From: JBFMAP01 sp964632135
GTDB taxonomy: Archaea > Micrarchaeota > Micrarchaeia > Burarchaeales > JBFMAP01
Length of the DNA: 16,964 nt
Direction of reading: 5' to 3'
Assembly: GCA_964632135.1 (NCBI GenBank)
Contig: CAZWEI010000025.1
Span: forward strand, 1 to 16,964
In this document: piece after piece, positions 12,884 through 16,964 of the stretch
Layout: each line of letters opens with the position of its first letter
Position numbering within the stretch: the stretch's first letter is position 1
Translations under genes and position numbers: made by a program
The notes under the pieces: model-generated
The model's input: only the letters and a program-made list of their open reading frames with translations
Databases searched by the model: none
Told to the model about the DNA's origin: nothing

Positions 12884-12910
12884 GAGTCACATAAATTTAC
12901 TCCACGCGTC
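12870..12910. terminator. Inverted repeat at the lipoprotein/purL junction
   Basis: GACTCGTGGAGT (12870-12881) and ACTCCACGCGTC (12899-12910) form a 12-bp stem with one mismatch and a 17-base loop that includes both stop codons. TTTTAATTCTTTC follows on the plus strand, so it can act as a terminator for the lipoprotein gene. The arms are the coding ends of the two convergent genes. Confidence 0.5.
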
Positions 12911-15037
12911 TTTTAATTCTTTCAAGCCCCACGCGAGAGCCTTCTTTCCGTGCGCCAGAGTGAGTTTCTCCCCGCCTGCAAGCCCTATTTTCGCAGCGGG
13001 AATGCCCGCGCTGCGCGCGGCAGCGAGAATTTCGTCCGGGGATTTCGTGACTAGAATGTAGCGCGCGTTCGTCTCCGAGAAAAGGAGTTCGTCGAATTGT
13101 TTGCATTCGTCCGCGCCAGGCGCGTCGTTTAGGTTTATTTTCGCGCCAATCCCGCTCGCGATGCACAACTCCGCCAGGGCGATTCCTATGCCTCCTTTCG
13201 AGCAGTCGTGCGCGCACAGCGCCGAACCTTTGCGAATCATCTCAAGAACGAAGCGCGCGTTTCTCCTTTCCGTTTCGAAATTCACCCCGGGAGTTTTCCC
13301 ACCGGTAAATTTGTGGAAATATTCGTAATATTCGGAGCCGCCCATCTCCAGTAGAGTTTCGCCAATGAGAACGAGCGAATCGGCGTTTTTCATCGAAAGA
13401 ACACGGGCGTGCTCAAGGGATTCCACGAGCCCGAGAATCGCAATAACAGGAGCGGGCTTCACTGCAATCTTGTTTTCGTCCTCGTTGTAGAAGGAAACAT
13501 TGCCACCCACGCAGGGAATATTGAAAAATTTGCACGCGTCAGCCATACCCCGCACGCTTTCCTGGAACTGCCAGAAGACCTCTGGGTTCTCTGGATTTCC
13601 GAAATTGCAGTTGTCGACCATTGCGAGAGGCTCTGCGCCCACGCAAGTGATGTTGCGGACCGCCTCGAGCACGGATTCGGCACCGCCCGCGTACGGATTG
13701 AGGTAGCAGTGGCTGGAGTTGCAGTCGCTCTTGAGCGCGATTCCCTTTCCGTTCGGCGCACGCAGCACCGCGGCGTCGGCGGCGCCAGGCTTGAGGACAG
13801 TGCGAACGCCGACCTCGTGGTCGTACTGCTGGTAAATCCACCTCTTGCTCGCGATGTTTTCGGAAGAGAGGAGGTCAAGAAGAGAGATGCGTAAATTGGA
13901 GGGCTCTCTCGGGGGCTTGGCGCACGCGAGCTGTTGAATGTACTCCGGCTCCTTTGCGACGCGCGCAGCGAGCGGCGCGTCCGCGAGCATCTTCGCAGGA
14001 ATGCGCGCGACAACCGCCTCCCCCTCCTTAATCACGAGGTCGCCCTTCTTCACCTTTCCTATGAGCGCGCAATTCACCTCGTACTTGTCGCACACCTCGC
14101 GCACGCGCTCCAAATTCTTGGGCTCCACAACGAGGAGCATCCGCTCCTGCGACTCTGAAAGCATAACTTCATACGCGTTCATTCCGGTCTCGCGCCTGAT
14201 GATTTTTGCAACGTCAATCTCCGCGCCCATGTTGCCCTTTGCGGTTGTTTCGCTAGAGACGCACGTGAGCCCGCCTCCTCCCAGGTCCTTAAGCGCGCGC
14301 AGGAGTTTTTTCTGGTGGAGTTCGAGCACGCACTCAATCAAAAGTTTTTTCGTGAAAGGGTCGCCTATCTGCACCGCCGGGCGGTCGGCATCGCTTTCCT
14401 CTGTTAAAATTTTCGAGGCAAAGGTGACGCCGTGAATCCCGTCGCGCCCCGTGCTGCTGCCCGCGAGAATGAGGAGGTCGCCCTCGTGCTCCGCCTTGCC
14501 GAAGAGAATTTTCTCGCGCTCGACAAACCCGTAGCATACGACATTCACGAGGCAATTCGTTGTGAAAGTATCGTCGAACTCCGTATCCCCGCCCACAGTT
14601 GGAATGCCCACGCAGTTCCCGTAGTCCGCGATTCCCTTCACCACGTATTCGAGAAGCCACCTGTTGCGCGAGTTGTTCAGCCTTCCGAAACGGAGCGAGT
14701 CGAGAAGGGCGACGGGCCGCGCGCCCATGCTGAGGACGTCGCGGATGATGCCGCCGATGCCCGTCGCGGCGCCGTTGTACGGCTCGATTGCCGAGGGGTG
14801 GTTGTGGGATTCAATTTTGAACGCGACGCACCAGCCCCCTCCGATATCGACGACGCCTGCGTCATAGCCTGGCCCGACCACGACGCGTGGACCCGTCGTT
14901 TGAAAAAGTTTGAGCGTGGGGCGGCTGGATTTGTACGCGCAGTGCTCGCTCCACATCACGTCCGTCATGCCGTATTCTACCGGAGTGAGTTCGCGCTTCA
15001 GGATTTCCTTCGCTGCTTTTTCCTCTTCCGGAGTCAT
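12887..15037 (-). CDS. purL: Phosphoribosylformylglycinamidine synthase, PurL subunit
   Basis: PurL is the ATP-dependent synthetase subunit of FGAM synthase, acting with PurQ (glutaminase) and PurS. The protein is the small type. Visible motifs are DVMWSEHCAYKSSRP, KIESHNHPSAIEPYNGAATGIGGIIRD, LGGGGLTC, the second-half HEVGVRTVLKPGAADAAVL, and AHDCSKGGIGIALAEL. ATG 15088 is also open and would overlap purQ by 22 bases. ATG 15037 (716 aa) is preferred because GAGATGAT lies 3 bases upstream and the SEHC histidine then becomes residue 32, as I recall for T. maritima PurL. The 17 extra residues of the longer form look unlike other PurL N-termini. The gene ends 3 bases from the convergent lipoprotein gene. 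Confidence 0.95.
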   Translation of the reverse strand: MTPEEEKAAKEILKRELTPVEYGMTDVMWSEHCAYKSSRPTLKLFQTTGPRVVVGPGYDAGVVDIGGGWCVAFKIESHNHPSAIEPYNGAATGIGGIIRDVLSMGARPVALLDSLRFGRLNNSRNRWLLEYVVKGIADYGNCVGIPTVGGDTEFDDTFTTNCLVNVVCYGFVEREKILFGKAEHEGDLLILAGSSTGRDGIHGVTFASKILTEESDADRPAVQIGDPFTKKLLIECVLELHQKKLLRALKDLGGGGLTCVSSETTAKGNMGAEIDVAKIIRRETGMNAYEVMLSESQERMLLVVEPKNLERVREVCDKYEVNCALIGKVKKGDLVIKEGEAVVARIPAKMLADAPLAARVAKEPEYIQQLACAKPPREPSNLRISLLDLLSSENIASKRWIYQQYDHEVGVRTVLKPGAADAAVLRAPNGKGIALKSDCNSSHCYLNPYAGGAESVLEAVRNITCVGAEPLAMVDNCNFGNPENPEVFWQFQESVRGMADACKFFNIPCVGGNVSFYNEDENKIAVKPAPVIAILGLVESLEHARVLSMKNADSLVLIGETLLEMGGSEYYEYFHKFTGGKTPGVNFETERRNARFVLEMIRKGSALCAHDCSKGGIGIALAELCIASGIGAKINLNDAPGADECKQFDELLFSETNARYILVTKSPDEILAAARSAGIPAAKIGLAGGEKLTLAHGKKALAWGLKELKDAWSKFM

Positions 15038-15066
15038 GCAATCATCTCTAATTATCGTGCATTCAA

Positions 15067-15750
15067 CTATCTCGCATTTATCAGCCATTTCAGAATCGTC
15101 TGGCCGTCCTCGCTGCGCAAAATGGGTTCGCTCGCGCGCTCAGGATGGGGCATGAGCCCGAGGACGTTGCCATCGCGGTTGCATATTCCTGCAATATTTT
15201 CGAGCGAGCCGTTCGGGTTCGCCTCACCGCCTTCGCGCCAGTTCTCATCCACGTATTTGAAGACAACCTGGTCGTTGTCGTGAAGTTCTTTCAGCCCGCG
15301 CTCGTCGTTGAAATACCTTCCTTCGCCATGCGCAATCGGGAGGCGGATGATTTTTCCCTTCTCAATTGGCTTGCCGAAAATTTTTCTTCCTGTAATCACT
15401 TTCAAAATTACGGGCGTGCAGACGAATTTCAGCGCGGAGTTGCGGAGGAGCGCGCCTTGGAGAAGCCCTGCCTCGCAGAGAGTCTGGAATCCGTTGCATA
15501 TTCCGAGAACAGGCTTTCCCTCGCGCGCCATCTCCTTGACGATTTTCATCGCAGGGCTGTATGCGGCGATTATGACGGCGCGGAGATAATCCCCGTAGGA
15601 AAACCCACCTGGAAGAACCGCGGCGTCGAAAGTGTCGTCGAACTCCTTGTGCCACACGAGGCGCGCGTCCGCGCGAAGCACGTTTTTGAGCGCGTGCAGG
15701 GTGTCGAAGTCGCAGTTTGACGCGGGAAACTGAATGATGCCGATTTTCAT
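15067..15750 (-). CDS. purQ: Phosphoribosylformylglycinamidine synthase, PurQ glutaminase subunit
   Basis: PurQ is a class I glutamine amidotransferase that supplies ammonia to PurL. The 227-aa protein has the nucleophile C85 in VLGICNGFQTL, the oxyanion-side LPGGFSYGDYLRAG-like segment (here LRAV), PIAHGEGRYF, and the His/Glu pair H202 and E204 in PHPER. The length matches stand-alone PurQ. The start ATG 15750 has GTGAT exactly 3 bases upstream. It lies 29 bases after purS and 29 bases before the preferred purL start, in the order purS-purQ-purL typical of archaea and Gram-positive bacteria. Confidence 0.96.
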   Translation of the reverse strand: MKIGIIQFPASNCDFDTLHALKNVLRADARLVWHKEFDDTFDAAVLPGGFSYGDYLRAVIIAAYSPAMKIVKEMAREGKPVLGICNGFQTLCEAGLLQGALLRNSALKFVCTPVILKVITGRKIFGKPIEKGKIIRLPIAHGEGRYFNDERGLKELHDNDQVVFKYVDENWREGGEANPNGSLENIAGICNRDGNVLGLMPHPERASEPILRSEDGQTILKWLINAR

Positions 15751-15779
15751 TTTATCACGCCATCAGCAAGCAAATTAAA

Positions 15780-16040
15780 TCACAGCACGCGCATGCTGTA
15801 GTTGTGCGCGACGGGGTTCGCGAGCCGGAGTTCGTTGCACATCCGCACAACAGCGTCCTTTGCCTCGCCCTCGCTGCTCGCGTTAATTTTTATGCGCAGG
15901 AGTTTCCCGCAGCGGACGTCGGTAACATTCTCGAACCCGTGCTTGTTCATCAGGTCGCGCTTAATCACTTCGCCCTCGGGGTCCTTCGCAGCGGGCTTGT
16001 TTTCTATTATAAGCTCGATTGTGTAAGTTTTCGCGGGCAT
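15780..16040 (-). CDS. purS: Phosphoribosylformylglycinamidine synthase, PurS subunit
   Basis: PurS is the small structural subunit needed to assemble PurL with PurQ. The 86-aa protein has the expected strand KTYTIELIIENKPAAKDPEGEVI, the helix/turn HGFENVTDVRCGKLLRIKI (FENV, VRCGK), and a second helix ending in the conserved CNELRLANPVAHNYSMRVL. It is the first gene of the purSQL operon. GGTGAT lies 5 bases before ATG 16040, and A/T-rich promoter boxes lie about 60-75 bases upstream. Confidence 0.95.
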   Translation of the reverse strand: MPAKTYTIELIIENKPAAKDPEGEVIKRDLMNKHGFENVTDVRCGKLLRIKINASSEGEAKDAVVRMCNELRLANPVAHNYSMRVL

Positions 16041-16097
16041 GGGGTATCACCACGTAAACGCAGACGCGCGCATACGCAAGTAGAATATCGAGCAAAA

Positions 16098-16117
16098 AGT
16101 TTAAAATGTTTTTAAAT
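16098..16117 (-). promoter_or_regulatory. purSQL promoter region
   Basis: Two adjacent A/T boxes on the minus strand, ATTTAAAAAC (16108-16117) and ATTTTAAACT (16098-16107), would start transcription near 16087 or 16077. The leader would be about 35-45 bases and include GGTGAT before ATG 16040. The 96-base gap shows no clear operator dyad. Confidence 0.45.
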
Positions 16118-16136
16118 TTGGCTGGCCCTCGCTGCG

Positions 16137-16964
16137 CTAACTCGGCATGAAGCTCTTGAACATGGCGTGGAGCGCGCTGAGCGTAATGAAGAAAAGACCG
16201 AGCGCGGTGAGCATGAAAATCGGGATGTATTTTATTCCGCGCGTGAGCCTTCCAATCCTTATCTGCGCGAGCGTGAGCGCGCCGAAGAACGTGGTGATTG
16301 AGATTGCGGAAATCGCGAAGTTCTTTACCTCCTCGGGCGGTATCACCTGGCCACCGCTGCCTGTTCCCATGAACTTCGTAAGCCCGCCGCTGAATTTCGA
16401 CTTTCCGGCGGTGGCGGTTTGGTTGAACGAGGTCGACGCTTTTTGCGCGGCAAGTTGCGAGCTCATCTCAGAGTAATAAACCGAAATTGAGAACAGAAGG
16501 GGCGAGGCAATTAGCGAGGTGAATATGATGAATATTGTGTACATCATCGTGGCGTTCATTATTTCGCGCTTTAGCATCGTCGTCGCCTTTATGTCCTGCG
16601 CGACCTCGTCGAGAATTGGAGCGATCTCGCCTCCGAGCGCGATGCTCTCGACGAGAAGGCGCATGGCGCGCTCGAGAAGGGGCGAGCGCACGCGGTAGCT
16701 CATCTCCCGCAACGAGTTCGAGATTGGCATCCCCCCGAACGATTTCCCGCTCACCTTCTTAATCTCGTCTTCGAGGGGACCGAACTCCGGACGGGCGGAC
16801 ATCCATATCGCGTTCTCGACAGTCATGCCCGCGCGAACGTTCGCTGACATCATCTGGAGCGCGTCAGGAAGGACCTCCTCGATTTTGCGCGCGCGGTTGT
16901 CCGCTGCCATCATGAGGACTATGTAAAAGGCAGCTTCGGCGGCTATGAAAACGCCGGCCATTAT
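16137..16964 (-). CDS. Type II/IV secretion F-domain membrane protein (TadC/PilC/ArlJ-like), partial
   Basis: This is an inner-membrane platform protein of an archaeal type IV pilus or archaellum-like system. The frame is open to the window edge: an ATG exists at 16961 but the codon before it is sense, so the N-terminus is probably missing. The visible part has one hydrophobic segment (VFIAAEAAFYIVLMMAAD), then the cytoplasmic F domain (LPDALQMMSANVRAGMTVENAIW, SPLLERAMRLLVESIALGGEIAPILDEVAQDI), a second hydrophobic segment (MMYTIFIIFTSLIASPLLFSISVYY), a polar loop with Ser/Thr/Gly repeats, and two more near the C-terminus. Whether it serves adhesion pili, an archaellum or secretion cannot be told without the neighbouring ATPase and pilins. 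It points the same way as purS but appears unrelated, with promoter boxes between. Confidence 0.85.
   Translation of the reverse strand: MMAGVFIAAEAAFYIVLMMAADNRARKIEEVLPDALQMMSANVRAGMTVENAIWMSARPEFGPLEDEIKKVSGKSFGGMPISNSLREMSYRVRSPLLERAMRLLVESIALGGEIAPILDEVAQDIKATTMLKREIMNATMMYTIFIIFTSLIASPLLFSISVYYSEMSSQLAAQKASTSFNQTATAGKSKFSGGLTKFMGTGSGGQVIPPEEVKNFAISAISITTFFGALTLAQIRIGRLTRGIKYIPIFMLTALGLFFITLSALHAMFKSFMPS

Noticed and set aside
15038..15088. N-terminal extension of purL by 17 residues
   Set aside because: It would overlap purQ, has a weaker ribosome site, and places the SEHC histidine away from its usual position. Not fully excluded.
14432..15283. Long open frame on the plus strand opposite purL and purQ (283 codons)
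   Set aside because: It lies antisense to highly conserved PurL and PurQ motifs. In GC-rich genes with few antisense stops such shadows are expected, and no ribosome site precedes it.
1..16964. CRISPR arrays, tRNA or rRNA genes, insertion sequences, integrases
   Set aside because: No regularly spaced direct repeats, no cloverleaf-like or CCA-ending sequences in the short gaps, and no transposase or recombinase motifs were seen. The many GCGCGC runs are compositional.
227..16964. A previously undescribed defence or toxin-antitoxin system
   Set aside because: The HTH-CBS gene with neighbouring small proteins was considered as a toxin-antitoxin-like set. There are no nuclease, kinase or Fic-type motifs in the small proteins, and the flanking genes are housekeeping metabolism.

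Overview
The window reads as a chromosomal segment from an anaerobic archaeon. The signs are TATA-box promoters with several apparently leaderless starts, a TrmB-type regulator, deoxyhypusine synthase, a four-subunit pyruvate:ferredoxin oxidoreductase (POR), the small-PurL/PurQ/PurS form of FGAM synthetase, an iron-sulfur PurF, and an archaeal type II/IV pilus membrane protein (F domain). The pilin-like C-terminal domain of one lipoprotein and the very tight gene packing would fit a DPANN-type lineage (Diapherotrites or Micrarchaeota-like). That placement is an inference. No rRNA, tRNA, CRISPR array, IS element or phage gene was seen, and no gap between genes exceeds 300 bases.

Layout. 1-2831: a 56-residue orphan gene (+), a TrmB regulator (-) divergent from an AT-rich, atypical GTP cyclohydrolase II homologue (+), then ketol-acid reductoisomerase ilvC (+). 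2840-5713: the por operon on the minus strand, transcribed porG-porD-porA-porB. 5814-7731: dCTP deaminase-like dcd, a single OB-fold protein and deoxyhypusine synthase, all minus. 7791-9867: an AT-rich flavodoxin (+), a HTH+CBS regulator (-), and two tandem paralogous helical proteins of unknown function (+). 9872-16040: purine genes purF, purL, purQ and purS on the minus strand, interrupted by a plus-strand lipoprotein gene. 16137 to the end: a partial type II secretion F-domain membrane protein (-).

How the genes work together. POR makes acetyl-CoA and reduced ferredoxin from pyruvate, and the flavodoxin could share that electron pool. IlvC also lies downstream of pyruvate. PurF opens de novo purine synthesis and PurSQL performs its fourth step. 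The HTH-CBS regulator, whose CBS pair typically binds adenosyl ligands, lies close to purF.

Most interesting signals: (a) the TrmB and HTH-CBS regulators share an identical 15-bp core promoter element over an inverted repeat, in two divergent gaps of exactly 87 bp; (b) the tandem paralogous pair at 8907-9867 has no recognised family; (c) the GTP cyclohydrolase II and dCTP deaminase homologues have substitutions at normally conserved active-site positions; (d) convergent genes are separated by only 3-8 bases, with hairpins straddling the stop codons at three of those junctions; (e) a recurrent GTGAT-N3-ATG ribosome-binding register corrects several start codons. No clearly new defence or mobile system was found.
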